A DNA stretch of 64,000 nucleotides from Sodalis praecaptivus (GTDB taxonomy: Bacteria; Pseudomonadota; Gammaproteobacteria; Enterobacterales; Enterobacteriaceae): the NCBI RefSeq assembly GCF_000517425.1, contig NZ_CP006569.1:1364001-1428000 (forward strand), read 5' to 3'. The first letter of the stretch is position 1. Every line of letters begins with the position of its first letter. The translations under genes were made by a program, and so were the position numbers. Shown piece by piece: positions 32,833 to 44,947 of the stretch. The notes under the pieces are model-generated. The model was not told the origin of the DNA. It searched no databases and saw only the letters and a list, made by a program, of their open reading frames with translations.

Positions 32833-33714
32833 GTGACCACGCTCGAACAGTGCATAGGCAATACCCCGCTGATAAAGCTCCAGCGCATGGCCCCCGCCGG
32901 CGGCGGCGAGATTTGGTTGAAGATGGAAGGCAATAATCCGGCGGGATCGGTGAAGGATCGCGCCGCCTTATTTATGATTCAACAGGCGGAGCGGCGCGGC
33001 GAGATCGCCCCCGGCGATATCTTGATTGAGGCCACCAGCGGCAACACCGGCATCGCCCTGGCGATGATTGCCGCGCTGAAGGGTTATCGTCTGAAACTGC
33101 TGATGCCTGACAATATGAGCATGGAGCGGCAGGCGGCGATGCGCGCCTACGGGGCCGAACTGATCTTGGTGGATCAGGGGCTCGGGATGGAGGGCGCACG
33201 CGACCGCGCGCGCGCGCTTGCCCGTGCCACGGGCGGGAAAGTGCTGGATCAATTCAATAATCCAGATAATCCGCTGGCGCATTTTACCACCACCGGGCCG
33301 GAGATCTGGCGTCAGACCAACGGGCGCATTAGTCATTTTGTGTCCAGCATGGGCACCACCGGCACCATTATGGGCGTCGGCCGGTTTTTGAAAGCGCGCC
33401 GTGCGGACGTCACTATCGTCGGGCTTCAGCCGGCGCCGGGAAGCAGTATTCCCGGCATCCGGCGCTGGCCGGCTGCCTATATGCCGGCTATCTTTCAGCC
33501 TGAGCTGGTGGATCGAACCCTGGATATACTTCAAGACGAAGCGGAAACGACGATGCGCCGACTGGCGCGGGAAGAGGGTATTTTCTGCGGCGTTAGCTCT
33601 GGCGGAGCGGTGGCCGGCGCATTGCGCGTGGCCGCAGAGGCCCCGGGGAGTCTGGTGGTTGCCGTCTGCTGCGACCGCGGCGACCGCTACTTGTCCACCG
33701 GCGTATTCGATTAG
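32833..33714 (+). CDS. cysM: Cysteine synthase B (O-acetylserine sulfhydrylase) CysM
   Basis: A 293-residue PLP enzyme making cysteine or S-sulfocysteine from O-acetylserine with sulfide or thiosulfate. GNTPLIKLQRM, the PLP lysine K41 in [23 protein letters not shown] and FCGVSSGGAVAG are diagnostic. I chose the GTG at 32833 (VTTLEQCIGNTP): it aligns with E. coli MSTLEQ and puts the lysine at 41; an in-frame ATG at 32779 would add 18 codons of unrelated sequence. The C-terminus is about 10 residues shorter than in E. coli, ending STGVFD. Confidence 0.9.
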   Translation: MTTLEQCIGNTPLIKLQRMAPAGGGEIWLKMEGNNPAGSVKDRAALFMIQQAERRGEIAPGDILIEATSGNTGIALAMIAALKGYRLKLLMPDNMSMERQAAMRAYGAELILVDQGLGMEGARDRARALARATGGKVLDQFNNPDNPLAHFTTTGPEIWRQTNGRISHFVSSMGTTGTIMGVGRFLKARRADVTIVGLQPAPGSSIPGIRRWPAAYMPAIFQPELVDRTLDILQDEAETTMRRLAREEGIFCGVSSGGAVAGALRVAAEAPGSLVVAVCCDRGDRYLSTGVFD

Positions 33715-33875
33715 GCTGATGCTGCGTCAGCGCTTTTGCCGCATTCTGGCATTATCGGCAGCACCTTTTGCTCACTCGCGGGTCAAACAGTGGCAGGCCT
33801 GTGGCCTGATGGATGATGCAAGGCTGTCTGGCGCTAACGCGGGAGAGCAATGGCGACGTTTGTGGGGAGAAAAAA

Positions 33876-34556
33876 ATGAAAATTTTGCTGGTTGATGACG
33901 ATCGGGAACTGGGCAAAATGCTGAGCGAATACCTGACCGCGGAGGGTTTCGATACCTCTTTGGCCCTAACCGGCCAGGAAGGGGTGGACGGCGCGCTTTC
34001 CGGCGACTATACCGCTATGATTCTGGATATCATGCTACCGGATATGAGCGGCACCGATGTCTTGCGCCAGGTTCGCAAAAGCAGCCGTATGCCGATTATC
34101 ATGCTGACCGCGAAAGGCGATAATATCGATCGCGTCATCGGCCTGGAAATGGGTGCAGACGATTACATGCCCAAGCCCTGCTATCCTCGCGAGCTGGTCG
34201 CGCGGCTGCGCGCGGTGTTGCGTCGTTTCGATGAACGGCCGGAGCAGCCTGCCGAGGCCGGCGTCGCAAGCTTCGGCGATCTGATACTCAATCCTGCCAC
34301 CCGCACCAGCTTATGGCGAGGGAAAGCGTTCGATCTTACCGCTTCGGAATTCAATCTGCTGGAGCTTTTGATCCGCGCGCCCGATAGAGTGGTGTCAAAA
34401 GATGACCTGTCGGAAAAGGGGCTGGGCCGTCGCCGTGAGGCGTACGATCGCAGCGTCGACGTGCATATCAGCAACATCCGGCAAAAATTGTCGCTGCTGC
34501 CCGGCAGCAGTTTGGGCATTGAAACGGTACGCAGTATCGGCTATCGGATCCGCTGA
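33876..34556 (+). CDS. CpxR-like response regulator
   Basis: A 226-residue OmpR/PhoB-family regulator. Receiver: acidic pocket VDDDRE (7-9), phospho-acceptor Asp51 in LDIMLPD, Thr78 and Lys100 (MPKPC). DNA-binding winged helix from about residue 130 with FDLTASEFNLLELL and RSVDVHISNIRQKL. It resembles CpxR throughout but is a divergent copy, and the locus (between cysM and crr, where E. coli has pdxK) is not cpx. The start MKILLVDDD at 33876 has GGAG 7 bases upstream. Its stop overlaps the kinase start (TGATG), so the pair is coupled. Target genes unknown. Confidence 0.88.
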   Translation: MKILLVDDDRELGKMLSEYLTAEGFDTSLALTGQEGVDGALSGDYTAMILDIMLPDMSGTDVLRQVRKSSRMPIIMLTAKGDNIDRVIGLEMGADDYMPKPCYPRELVARLRAVLRRFDERPEQPAEAGVASFGDLILNPATRTSLWRGKAFDLTASEFNLLELLIRAPDRVVSKDDLSEKGLGRRREAYDRSVDVHISNIRQKLSLLPGSSLGIETVRSIGYRIR

Positions 34557-35980
34557 TGAGAATACCGGGGCGGTTGTTCTGGAAGATCCTGCTCGGCTTT
34601 TGGCTGATATTCCTGCTGATTACCCAGGCGCTGTGGGTCGGTTTTATCCTGTATGGCAATCGCCACGAACCGCCGGAAGAGTCTATCGCCCGACGTTTCA
34701 TCCGTTTGCAGATGGTGTCGGCCGAGTCGGCGCTGAAAACGGGCGGACTACCGGCATTGCAGGCGCTGATGGCGCAGTGGCCGGACGGGGAACAAACGCT
34801 GCTGGTCGCCAAACCGTTAACGCCCGCCGACAGCAAACCCGGGGCGGCGGCAGAAAACGCTGCCTTTTTCGCCGACAAGGGGATTCGTCCGGCGACGCCC
34901 GCGGGAGACGAGGAGGCCGGCGCCCCGCCACAGCGCGGGCCGTCGGGAAACTCCGCGCTGCCGCCGCTGGAATCCATCGCCAACCGGCAGGTAACGGCGG
35001 CCGATGGTCGGCAATATCTGCTGCGCTACGACTTTGAAAGCTTACGCAGGCAGTATCACAACGGCCATAGGAGCAATATCCTCAATATGCCCAGTCCGTT
35101 GTTCTGGCTGGGGATGACGGTCGGGCTGCTGTTCAGTTTGCTTCTGGCTTGGAACCTGACCCGCCCCATGCGCCAGCTGCGCCGGGCCTTTGCACGCGTA
35201 TCCCTGGGGGATTTAACGGTGCGCCTCTTTCCCGTTATGCGCCGCCGTCACGATGAGATAACCGAGGTGGCGAAGGACTTTGACGCCATGGCCGAGCGGC
35301 TGCAGGTGCTGGTCGCGGCGCGCGAGGCGCTGCTGCACGATATTTCCCACGAGCTGCGTACGCCGCTGGCCCGATTGCAATTGGCCATCGGACTGGCGCA
35401 CCAGAATCCGGCTAATGTGGAGACTTCCCTGGCGCGCATCAAGCAGGAAGCCGAGCGTCTGGATCGCATGGTGGGGGAGCTGCTGGCGCTTTCGCGCGCG
35501 GAGCACCAGGGCATGCTGGCGGAGGAGTATTTCGATTTACTGGGGCTGGTGGAAGCGGTGGTCAACGACGCACGGTACGAGGCGCAGCTCACCCGGGTGA
35601 CTATCACGCTGACCGCCCAGCAGCCGGCGGACTATACCGTCAAAGGCAACGCGGAAATGATGCGCCGCGCGGTGGAAAACATCGTGCGCAATGCGCTGCG
35701 TTTTTCACTCCCAGGGCAAGAGATTGCGGTAAAGCTAGCGGTGGAAGATCGCCTGCTCACAATTAGCGTAGCAGACCAGGGGCCGGGGATTGCCGAAGAG
35801 AAGCTGTCCAGCATTTTCGATCCCTTTGTGCGGGTGAATTCCCCGCAAAGCGGCAAGGGCTACGGCCTTGGGCTGGCGATTACCCGCAAAGTGCTGTTGG
35901 CGCACGGCGGGTCGGTCGACGCCCATAACGGGCGCGAGGGCGGGCTGCAAATTTATTTGCGGCTACCGCACTGGCAGTAA
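34556..35980 (+). CDS. CpxA-like sensor histidine kinase
   Basis: A 474-residue inner-membrane kinase partnered with the regulator just upstream. First membrane helix about 7-30; a periplasmic sensor of about 150 residues, poorly conserved and rich in Ala, Pro and Gly; second helix about 182-202; HAMP domain; HisKA with phospho-acceptor His265 in DISHELRTPLARLQ; HATPase with N-box NIVRNALRFS, G1 DQGPGIAEE and G2 GKGYGLGLAI. The last four codons (CAC TGG CAG TAA) form the first unit of a 15-bp tandem repeat. Signal sensed is unknown; envelope stress is a guess from resemblance to CpxA. Confidence 0.88.
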   Translation: MRIPGRLFWKILLGFWLIFLLITQALWVGFILYGNRHEPPEESIARRFIRLQMVSAESALKTGGLPALQALMAQWPDGEQTLLVAKPLTPADSKPGAAAENAAFFADKGIRPATPAGDEEAGAPPQRGPSGNSALPPLESIANRQVTAADGRQYLLRYDFESLRRQYHNGHRSNILNMPSPLFWLGMTVGLLFSLLLAWNLTRPMRQLRRAFARVSLGDLTVRLFPVMRRRHDEITEVAKDFDAMAERLQVLVAAREALLHDISHELRTPLARLQLAIGLAHQNPANVETSLARIKQEAERLDRMVGELLALSRAEHQGMLAEEYFDLLGLVEAVVNDARYEAQLTRVTITLTAQQPADYTVKGNAEMMRRAVENIVRNALRFSLPGQEIAVKLAVEDRLLTISVADQGPGIAEEKLSSIFDPFVRVNSPQSGKGYGLGLAITRKVLLAHGGSVDAHNGREGGLQIYLRLPHWQ

Positions 35981-36043
35981 CCTCACTGGCAGTAATCCCA
36001 CTGGCAGTAATCCCACTGGCAGTAACCCCACTGGCAGTAACCG
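35969..36043. repeat. Five 15-bp tandem repeats spanning the kinase stop codon
   Basis: CACTGGCAGTAA plus three variable bases begins at 35969, 35984, 35999, 36014 and 36029. The first copy supplies the last three codons and stop of the sensor kinase; each later copy repeats HWQ-stop in the same frame because 15 is a multiple of 3. Confidence 0.92.
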
Positions 36044-36065
36044 TTTACGGCCTGGCCGCCGACGG

Positions 36066-36096
36066 CAAAAATGAACGGCGCTCATTGAGCGCCGTT
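36066..36096 (-). terminator. Rho-independent terminator of the pts operon
   Basis: GAGCGCCGTT (36087-36096) pairs perfectly with AACGGCGCTC (36074-36083) across a 3-base loop, followed on the minus strand by a T-tract (A residues 36067-36071). It lies about 45 bases beyond the crr stop. Confidence 0.85.
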
Positions 36097-36138
36097 ATCG
36101 TTGTTCCGGCCGCAGCGGCCGGAAAGGAAGGGGAGGGG

Positions 36139-36648
36139 CTACTTGCGGATACGGATGATCGGCGTTTCACCGACCACAACGCTGCCGGACAATTTCACCA
36201 GCTCTTTGATTTCATCCATATTGGAAATCACTACCGGCGTCAGGGTCGATTTCGCTTTTTCTTCCAGCAACGGCAGATCAAACTCGATCACCACGTCACC
36301 TTTTTTCACACGTTGACCTTCTTCAGCGATACGGCGGAATCCTTCGCCTTTCAGCTCAACGGTATCGATACCGAAATGGACGAACAGCTCAATGCCGCTG
36401 TCGGATTCGATGGAGAAAGCGTGATTAGTCTCGAAAATTTTGCCGATCGTGCCGTCTACCGGAGCGACCATTTTATTGCCGCTGGGCTTGATGGCGATCC
36501 CATCGCCCACGATCTTTTCAGCGAAAACCACGTCAGGAACATCTTCAATGTTTACAATTTCCCCCGAAAGAGGTGCAACTATTTCAATGCTTCCCGTGTC
36601 TTTCTTGTCATCGGAAACCAGAGATTTCAGTTTATCGAACAAACCCAT
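36139..36648 (-). CDS. crr: Glucose-specific PTS component EIIA-Glc
   Basis: A 169-residue cytosolic protein, same length as E. coli. It passes phosphate from HPr to glucose permeases and controls adenylate cyclase and inducer exclusion. The phospho-His is residue 91 (90 without Met) in [11 protein letters not shown], with the partner His76 in TNHAFS. The membrane-binding N-terminus [13 protein letters not shown] is present. It is the last gene of ptsH-ptsI-crr, 41 bases after ptsI and before a strong terminator. Confidence 0.98.
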   Translation of the reverse strand: MGLFDKLKSLVSDDKKDTGSIEIVAPLSGEIVNIEDVPDVVFAEKIVGDGIAIKPSGNKMVAPVDGTIGKIFETNHAFSIESDSGIELFVHFGIDTVELKGEGFRRIAEEGQRVKKGDVVIEFDLPLLEEKAKSTLTPVVISNMDEIKELVKLSGSVVVGETPIIRIRK

Positions 36649-36689
36649 GATCTTCTCCTAAGCATTTATATCGGGTCAGCGTCGTGAAA

Positions 36690-38417
36690 TCAGCAGAGCG
36701 TTTTTTCTTCAATAAATTTGTTGACCAGATTCATCAACTCTTCCGCTGTTGGCTGAGCTAATGCTTCCTCTGCTAATGCCTTTGCATCGCCAAAATTGGT
36801 ATTGCGAATAATTTTCTTGATGCGCGGGATAGAGATAGCACTCATGCTGAATTCATCCAGTCCCATCCCTAATAACAGTAGTGTAGCACGTTCATCTCCC
36901 GCCAGCTCGCCGCACATACCGGTCCATTTGCCCGCAGCGTGAGACGCGTCAATGACTTGCTTAATTAATGTCAGTACCGCCGGAGACATGGGATTATACA
37001 GATGAGAAATAAGCTCATTACCGCGATCCACGGCAAGAGTATACTGGGTCAGGTCGTTTGTCCCAATACTAAAGAAATCGACTTCCTGGGCCAGATGGCG
37101 GGCGATCACCGCGGCGGCGGGCGTTTCCACCATCACGCCGACTTCGATGCCCTCGTCGAAGGCCTTGCCCTCTTCGCGCAGTTGCGCTTTCAACAGCGAG
37201 AGTTCCTGCTTCAGGGTGCGCACTTCTTCTACGGAAATGATCATCGGATACATAATGCGCAACTTACCGAACGCCGAGGCGCGCAGAATGGCGCGCAGCT
37301 GGGCGTGCAGCATCTCTTTACGATCGAGCCCGATGCGGATAGCGCGCCAGCCGAGGAACGGGTTGTCCTCTTTCGGCAGATTCATATAGGGCAAATCTTT
37401 GTCGCCGCCGATATCCATGGTGCGCACGATAATCGAACCGGTGGGCATGGATTCCGCCACCGCTTTATACGCCTGGAACTGCTCCTCTTCGCTGGGCAAT
37501 GAATCGCGGTCCATAAACAGGAACTCGGTGCGATAGAGACCCACGCCTTCCGCGCCGTTGCGTTCGGCGCCCGCCACGTCGCGCACGGTGCCGATATTGG
37601 CGCAGACTTCCACCTGATGGCCGTCAAGCGTGACGGCGGGCAGATCCTTGAGCTTGGCCAGTTCGCTCTTCTCGGCGGCGTATTGGCTTTGCAGCGCTTT
37701 CAGTTCTTCAATCACCGCCGGTTCAGGATTGATATAAATCTGGTTGTTGATAGCGTCCAGAATCAAATAATCGCCGTTGGCGACCTGCTTGGTGATGTTA
37801 CCCGTCCCAACAATCGCCGGCAGCTCCAGCGAGCGCGCCATAATCGAGGTATGGGAAGTCCGGCCGCCGATATCGGTGACGAAGCCCAACACTTTATCCA
37901 GGTTCAGCTGCGCGGTTTCCGACGGTGTCAAATCCACCGCGACCAGCACGGCTTCCTCGCTGATGGCGCTCAGGTCGATAATCGGCATAGCGAGAATATT
38001 GCGCAGTAAACGTTTACCGATATCGCGCACGTCGGTGGCGCGCTCTTTGAGGTATTCGTCGTCGAGTTCTTCCAGCGCTTTCGCCTGCGTTTCAATCACG
38101 GTATACACGGCAGCATCCGCGCTGGCGAGGTCTTCTTTGATAAGGGCTATGATGTCCTGCTCAAGCTCTTCGTCTTCCAATAACATGATATGGCCTTCGA
38201 AGATGGCTTCCTTTTCCTCACCGAAGGTTTCACCCGCTTTGGTTTTGATCGCTTCCAGCTGCGCGGAGGCTTTGGCGCGTCCGGCAAGAAAACGTTCAAC
38301 TTCCGGTTCGACCTGGTCCGCGGTGATCTTTTTCCGGTTGATGACAATCTCATCTTCCTTCAGTAGCAGCGCTTTACCAAAGGCGATGCCCGGTGATGCT
38401 AAAATGCCTGAAATCAT
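36690..38417 (-). CDS. ptsI: PTS Enzyme I
   Basis: A 575-residue cytosolic phosphotransferase, which starts the sugar PTS by autophosphorylation from phosphoenolpyruvate and phosphorylates HPr. Active His189 in [15 protein letters not shown]-barrel motifs [28 protein letters not shown] and the Cys in [12 protein letters not shown] (catalytic acid) are intact. Same length as E. coli. Second gene of the operon, 50 bases after ptsH. Confidence 0.98.
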   Translation of the reverse strand: MISGILASPGIAFGKALLLKEDEIVINRKKITADQVEPEVERFLAGRAKASAQLEAIKTKAGETFGEEKEAIFEGHIMLLEDEELEQDIIALIKEDLASADAAVYTVIETQAKALEELDDEYLKERATDVRDIGKRLLRNILAMPIIDLSAISEEAVLVAVDLTPSETAQLNLDKVLGFVTDIGGRTSHTSIMARSLELPAIVGTGNITKQVANGDYLILDAINNQIYINPEPAVIEELKALQSQYAAEKSELAKLKDLPAVTLDGHQVEVCANIGTVRDVAGAERNGAEGVGLYRTEFLFMDRDSLPSEEEQFQAYKAVAESMPTGSIIVRTMDIGGDKDLPYMNLPKEDNPFLGWRAIRIGLDRKEMLHAQLRAILRASAFGKLRIMYPMIISVEEVRTLKQELSLLKAQLREEGKAFDEGIEVGVMVETPAAAVIARHLAQEVDFFSIGTNDLTQYTLAVDRGNELISHLYNPMSPAVLTLIKQVIDASHAAGKWTGMCGELAGDERATLLLLGMGLDEFSMSAISIPRIKKIIRNTNFGDAKALAEEALAQPTAEELMNLVNKFIEEKTLC

Positions 38418-38467
38418 AACCCTACCTTACTCATGACACATATTAACTAAAAAGACCGGGCCGTATG

Positions 38468-38725
38468 TTACTCAAGCTCTGCCATCAGTTTAACCAAATG
38501 TTCTACCGCCTTTTGTTCATCCTCGCCTTCCGCGGCGATAGTGACGACGGTACCCTGCGTCAGACCAAGGGTTTGCAGTTTGAACAGGCTTTTCGCGCTG
38601 GCGCTTTTGCCATTAGAGGTCACGGTGATTTCGGAACTAAAGCCTTTGGCTTCCTTGACAAACTGGGCGGCGGGACGGGTATGCAGACCATTAGGAGCAG
38701 TAATCGTAACTTCTTGCTGGTACAT
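38468..38725 (-). CDS. ptsH: PTS phosphocarrier protein HPr
   Basis: An 85-residue carrier, same length as E. coli HPr. Phospho-His15 in NGLHTRPAA and Ser46 in [12 protein letters not shown] are present. It accepts phosphate from Enzyme I and gives it to the sugar-specific EIIA proteins. First gene of ptsH-ptsI-crr; the leader upstream contains TTTAGCC repeats. Confidence 0.98.
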   Translation of the reverse strand: MYQQEVTITAPNGLHTRPAAQFVKEAKGFSSEITVTSNGKSASAKSLFKLQTLGLTQGTVVTIAAEGEDEQKAVEHLVKLMAELE

Positions 38726-38764
38726 TTTATTTCCCCAACTTATTAGATGATATCAGTGTTATGG

Positions 38765-38798
38765 GGCTAAAGTTTAGCCTAAAAGGTTCACTTTAGCC
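38765..38798. promoter_or_regulatory. Inverted and direct GGCTAAA/TTTAGCC motifs upstream of ptsH
   Basis: GGCTAAA (38765-38771) and TTTAGCC (38773-38779) form a 15-bp palindrome with a one-base centre, and TTTAGCC recurs at 38792-38798, 19 bases on. They lie 40-73 bases ahead of the ptsH ATG on the minus strand. It could be an operator; it does not look like the consensus of CRP or Mlc. Confidence 0.45.
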
Positions 38799-39080
38799 TA
38801 TATGGTTGTGGCGGAGTCTGTGGCGCGATCGTAGGCGATACTCGTCCTGACGGGGCATCACAGCATTAATTGCTTAATCACGCCGTTTGAGGCATGAATG
38901 CTTTTGACATTAATCATTATGCCGCTTTTCGTCGGAAATCCATAGGCCGGCGAGCGTTTCTGTTGACTGTATAATAAATAGCCTGATTAATTTCATACTC
39001 CGAAATAATTGTCCGCTTAAATACAAGACAGGACCAACAAAATCAATTCGTGGTGGGTTAAAAGTATGATCCAGTCCACA
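38799..39080. promoter_or_regulatory. Promoter region between cysK and ptsH
   Basis: 282 bases with no gene. It is AT-rich in 38870-39060 and presumably holds the pts operon promoters, which in E. coli are several and use CRP; I could not pick out a convincing CRP site or start by eye. Confidence 0.4.
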
Positions 39081-39108
39081 AAAAAGCACCCTGGCGGGTG
39101 CTTTTTTC
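39081..39108 (-). terminator. Bidirectional-looking terminator of cysK
   Basis: GCACCC (39087-39092) pairs with GGGTGC (39097-39102) across TGGC, flanked by A6 and T6. It lies 22 bases past the cysK stop and has a T-tract on both strands. Confidence 0.9.
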
Positions 39109-39130
39109 AACAAACCGGCTATAGCGGGCG

Positions 39131-40096
39131 CTATTGTAATTCAGGCGAAGTAAACAGATCGGCAAACAGCGCGGTGCTGAGATAGCGCTCGCCGGAGGAG
39201 GGCAGGATCACCACAATATTTTTGTTGGCGAAGTCTTCCTCTTCTTGCAGCTTCAGCGCTGCCGCAACGGCGGCGCCGGAGGAGATGCCGGCCAGGATGC
39301 CTTCCTCTTCCATCAGGCGACGCGCGGTGCCGATCGCTTCGTCGTTAGTAATTTTCTCGACCCGGTCGATAAGCTTCAGATCCAGATTATCGGGAATGAA
39401 ACCGGCGCCGATCCCCTGGATTTTATGCGGCCCAGGCTTGATTTCGTCTCCGGCCAACGCCTGGGTGATGACGGGGGAATCGGTGGGCTCCACCGCGACG
39501 GTAAACACGTTCTTACCCTGCGTATTTTTCAGATAACGGCTAACGCCGGTGATGGTGCCCCCGGTACCGACCCCGGCGATAAAGACGTCTACATCGCCGT
39601 CGGTGTCTTGCCAGATTTCCGGGCCGGTGGTCTGCTCATGGATGGCCGGATTGGCCGGATTGCTGAACTGCTGGAGCATCAGGAAGCGCTCGGGATCGGT
39701 CGCGACAATTTCTTCCGCCTTGGCAATGGCGCCTTTCATCCCTTTCGGGCCGTCGGTCAACACCAGGTTGGCGCCCAGCGCTTTTAGAAGCTTACGGCGC
39801 TCGCTGCTCATGGTTTCAGGCATGGTCAGCGTCAATTTATAACCGCGGGCCGCCGCGACATAGGCCAACGCAATGCCGGTGTTGCCGCTGGTGGGCTCCA
39901 CCAACTCCACGCCCGGTTTAAGCACCCCCCGCTTTTCCGCATCCCAAATCATATTCGCGCCGATGCGGCATTTGACGCTGAAGCTGGGATTGCGCGATTC
40001 CACCTTCGCCAGGATGCGGCCATTGCCTATACGGTTTAGACGGACCAGCGGGGTGTGACCGATAGTCAGTGAATTGTCTTCATAAATTTTGCTCAT
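39131..40096 (-). CDS. cysK: Cysteine synthase A (O-acetylserine sulfhydrylase) CysK
   Basis: A 321-residue PLP enzyme that joins sulfide to O-acetylserine. PLP lysine K42 in [23 protein letters not shown] (about 69-79), the phosphate loop GTGGTITG (about 177-184) and [12 protein letters not shown] are intact. Length matches E. coli (323). Expected to be under CysB control; together with cysM nearby it gives both cysteine synthases. Downstream terminator is strong. Confidence 0.97.
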   Translation of the reverse strand: MSKIYEDNSLTIGHTPLVRLNRIGNGRILAKVESRNPSFSVKCRIGANMIWDAEKRGVLKPGVELVEPTSGNTGIALAYVAAARGYKLTLTMPETMSSERRKLLKALGANLVLTDGPKGMKGAIAKAEEIVATDPERFLMLQQFSNPANPAIHEQTTGPEIWQDTDGDVDVFIAGVGTGGTITGVSRYLKNTQGKNVFTVAVEPTDSPVITQALAGDEIKPGPHKIQGIGAGFIPDNLDLKLIDRVEKITNDEAIGTARRLMEEEGILAGISSGAAVAAALKLQEEEDFANKNIVVILPSSGERYLSTALFADLFTSPELQ

Positions 40097-40212
40097 GACC
40101 AGTCCTATAGTTCGGGTGCGAAAGAAAGGGGATTTTCAGCAAAGCATACCCTTTCAGCATAGGGGTGGAAGTGACAGAATCGTATATCGTTATGTTATTA
40201 AGACATAAGTTT

Positions 40213-40986
40213 TTAAGAACCGGATAAAGTATGGCCGGCGCGATAGTTGTCTACCCACATCGCCGTGGCGCCACATACCGCCACCGGCAAAATCACCAGA
40301 TTGACCACCGGTATCAGGGTAAACAGGCTCACCAGCGCCCCAAACTGCAGATTGGCGACCTTGTGACGGCGCAGCGCGGCGCGCATCGCCGGAAAGGGGA
40401 CCTTGTGATTATCAAACGGATAATCGCAGTATTGAATTGCCAGCATCCAGGCGCTAAAGAGGAACCACAGCACTGGGACCAGCGTTTGGCCGAGGGCGGG
40501 AATAAAATGCAGGGCCAGTAATATCAGCGCTCGGGGTAGGTAATAGCACAGCTTCACCCATTCGCGATGCAACATGCGCGGCGTATCGCTCATCAAAGCT
40601 ACCATGCCGCTGTCCGGGGCGTCATGGCCCGTCAGGCGCGATTCCAGCCGTTCGGCCAGCAGCCCGCTGAACGGCGCGGCAATCACATTGGCCACGGTAC
40701 TGAAGAAATAACCGAACACCAGCAGTACTGCCAGTACGCATAAAGGCCAGAGGAGGTAATTAAGCCAGTGCAGCCAATGGGGTACGTAGCTCATCAATTG
40801 CGGTATCCAGACGCTGAGCTGGCGATACAGCCACCAAAAAGCGCCTCCCAACAGCGCGATATTGACCAATAGCGGTAGCAGGACGTAGCGTTTAATTCCG
40901 GGTAGCATGATTAAACGCCAGCCGGCGAAAAAATAATGCACGCCGCTGCGGGAAGTTGTCTCGTTTTGCATGTCGTTTTGTGCCAT
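40213..40986 (-). CDS. cysZ: Sulfate transporter CysZ
   Basis: A 257-residue inner-membrane protein with four hydrophobic segments (about 37-57, 76-96, 150-175, 210-240) and the family signatures [24 protein letters not shown] and [18 protein letters not shown]. CysZ carries sulfate inward for cysteine synthesis. It lies upstream of cysK in the same direction, as in E. coli, and is divergent from zipA. Confidence 0.95.
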   Translation of the reverse strand: MAQNDMQNETTSRSGVHYFFAGWRLIMLPGIKRYVLLPLLVNIALLGGAFWWLYRQLSVWIPQLMSYVPHWLHWLNYLLWPLCVLAVLLVFGYFFSTVANVIAAPFSGLLAERLESRLTGHDAPDSGMVALMSDTPRMLHREWVKLCYYLPRALILLALHFIPALGQTLVPVLWFLFSAWMLAIQYCDYPFDNHKVPFPAMRAALRRHKVANLQFGALVSLFTLIPVVNLVILPVAVCGATAMWVDNYRAGHTLSGS

Positions 40987-41207
40987 TTTTGTCCGAATAG
41001 ATAAAGGTATAACCCAGGTTTTAAGCGTTTATGGCTGCCGCTTGGCTCATTTTGTCTGAAAAAGCAGCAAAAAAAATAACTTGCCAAACTCTTTTTGCCA
41101 GAAAGTACCCTGTAGACTTGCACTTGTCTACGCAGGCAAATACAGTTAAGAGAGTAAATGTTTGCCGCTATGGCAATGTGCAATGAATTAGAACAGCTGA
41201 GATGGCA

Positions 41208-42221
41208 ATGATGCAGGATTTGCGTCTGATATTAATCGTCGTGGGTGCGGTCGCGATTATAGCGTTGCTTTTACATGGTCTGTGGACCAGCCGTAAAGAG
41301 CGCTCTGCGGTTTTTCGCGATCGCCCGGTCAAACGACTGAAACAAGAACGTCAGGATCAGGACGAGCCGCCGCTGTCTGAGCGGGATGAGGGGGTGGGCG
41401 AAGTTCGCGTCACGCGCGTGCGCCACCACGACGACGCGGATGTTGGTCGCATCGACGACGACGCGCCGTTCTCACGTCCCGCCGCGCGCCCCGCCCACGC
41501 CGGTGAGGGTCAACGGGATGATGATGTCGATCCTCTGCTGGATGAAGGTTTCGGGCAGTCCGCTCCCGGCGCCGCCAGACCCCACCGCGAGCCGCCGCAA
41601 ATCCGCACCGCCGAGCCCGCAATGCCCGCGCGCGCGCAGTCCGCGCCGGGCGACGATGCGGAATATGACGACGACCCGCTACTGCCCGCCGCCGCTCGCG
41701 CCGCGGCGCCGCAGAATGAATACCGACCGTCGGCGCCCTCCGCCGCGCTTGATCCCGTAGACGAGGACGCGGCGCAGCCGTCGCCGGTGCGGGAAAAAGA
41801 AACGGTGCTGGTGCTCCATGTCGCCGCCCACAACGGGACGGTGTTAGGCGGCGAAGAATTGCTGCAAAGCGTACTTCAGGCCGGTTTTCAGTTCGGCGAA
41901 ATGAATATTTTCCACCGCCATCTCAATCCCGCCGGCAGCGGGCCGGTGCTGTTCAGCCTGGCCAATATGGTCAAGCCCGGTTCTTTCAATCCTGACGATA
42001 TGGCTGACTTTACCACCCCCGGTATCTCCATGTTCATGATGGTGCCCTCCTATGGCGATGCCCATCAGAACTTCAAACTGATGTTGCAATCCGCCCAGCG
42101 TATCGCCGATGATTGCGGCGGCGTCGTGCTTGACGACGAGCGACGCATGATGACCCCGCAGAAACTGGACGGGTATAAAGCGCGCATTCGTCAGGTGCTG
42201 GACGCCAACGCCGGCGCCTGA
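41208..42221 (+). CDS. zipA: Cell division protein ZipA
   Basis: A 337-residue protein that anchors FtsZ to the membrane at the division site. N-terminal membrane helix ([24 protein letters not shown]), a basic patch, a long Pro/Ala/Asp-rich linker (about 45-195) and the FtsZ-binding C-terminal domain ([13 protein letters not shown] to the end). The ATG at 41208 fits the conserved MMQDLRLIL start; an upstream ATG at 41202 adds two residues. Divergent from cysZ and followed by a terminator before ligA. Confidence 0.95.
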   Translation: MMQDLRLILIVVGAVAIIALLLHGLWTSRKERSAVFRDRPVKRLKQERQDQDEPPLSERDEGVGEVRVTRVRHHDDADVGRIDDDAPFSRPAARPAHAGEGQRDDDVDPLLDEGFGQSAPGAARPHREPPQIRTAEPAMPARAQSAPGDDAEYDDDPLLPAAARAAAPQNEYRPSAPSAALDPVDEDAAQPSPVREKETVLVLHVAAHNGTVLGGEELLQSVLQAGFQFGEMNIFHRHLNPAGSGPVLFSLANMVKPGSFNPDDMADFTTPGISMFMMVPSYGDAHQNFKLMLQSAQRIADDCGGVVLDDERRMMTPQKLDGYKARIRQVLDANAGA

Positions 42222-42436
42222 ACGCGTGAGCGATCCGGCGCGCCGCCGGTGTACCTCGACCGGTCGAAGAGGCGTCACCCGCGCCCACCGCTCGCGGTGA
42301 AGCCCGAGCGTCAGGCGGCGGGTGACAGCGTTTGACGGCCGTGGCGAGCCGGCCCCGCGATGGCGTGTCGCCCGCGCCCGCCGTCTGCGGCTACGCTTAT
42401 CCGGTCGGTTACTGCTAAAATAGCGTTACTCCTCAG

Positions 42437-42457
42437 CCCCCGCTTGCGGGGGTTTTT
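42437..42457 (+). terminator. Rho-independent terminator after zipA
   Basis: CCCCCGC (42437-42443) pairs with GCGGGGG (42446-42452) and is followed by TTTTT. It lies 18 bases before the ligA start, so ligA either reads through or has a very close promoter. Confidence 0.85.
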
Positions 42458-42465
42458 GCTGCTGA

Positions 42466-44499
<2,034 letters not shown>

Positions 44500-44521
44500 C
44501 CTGACGTGTAAGGGGGCGAAA

Positions 44522-44737
44522 ATGGAAAAAGAGGATCTGGTGGCCATTGCCAATACCGCGATGCCGTTTGGCAAATATCAGGGGCGGATGCTTATCGATC
44601 TGCCCGAGCCCTACCTGCTCTGGTTTGCCCGCAAAGGGGAGTTTCCGGAAGGGCGGCTGGGCCAGCTCATGAGTCTGGCGCTGGCGATAAAGATAGAAGG
44701 GTTGGATAGCCTCATCACGCCGCTAAAACAGCGGTAA
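44522..44737 (+). CDS. ypeB: DUF3820 family protein YpeB
   Basis: A 71-residue protein with the family core MPFGKYQGRMLIDLPEPYLLWFARKGEFPEGRLGQLM. Role unknown. It follows ligA by 22 bases as in E. coli and is probably co-transcribed with it. Confidence 0.92.
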   Translation: MEKEDLVAIANTAMPFGKYQGRMLIDLPEPYLLWFARKGEFPEGRLGQLMSLALAIKIEGLDSLITPLKQR

Positions 44738-44947
44738 AAGCCGTCTCAGGCGGCGGTGGCGGGGGGCGTTAAGGCGCCGCGCCCATGGCGCTGGGTTGGC
44801 GGACGCGCCGGGGAGGCTTCTCCTTGGCCACGCCCCTCGGCCGCCGATGCTGGCGTGCCGTCCCTGGACCTCGCGTTGAGACTCCGCGCGCCATTGCTGT
44901 CCCTCGCGTGCCAAAACCTAATGCCGTTAACGGCCCAGGGTGGATAG

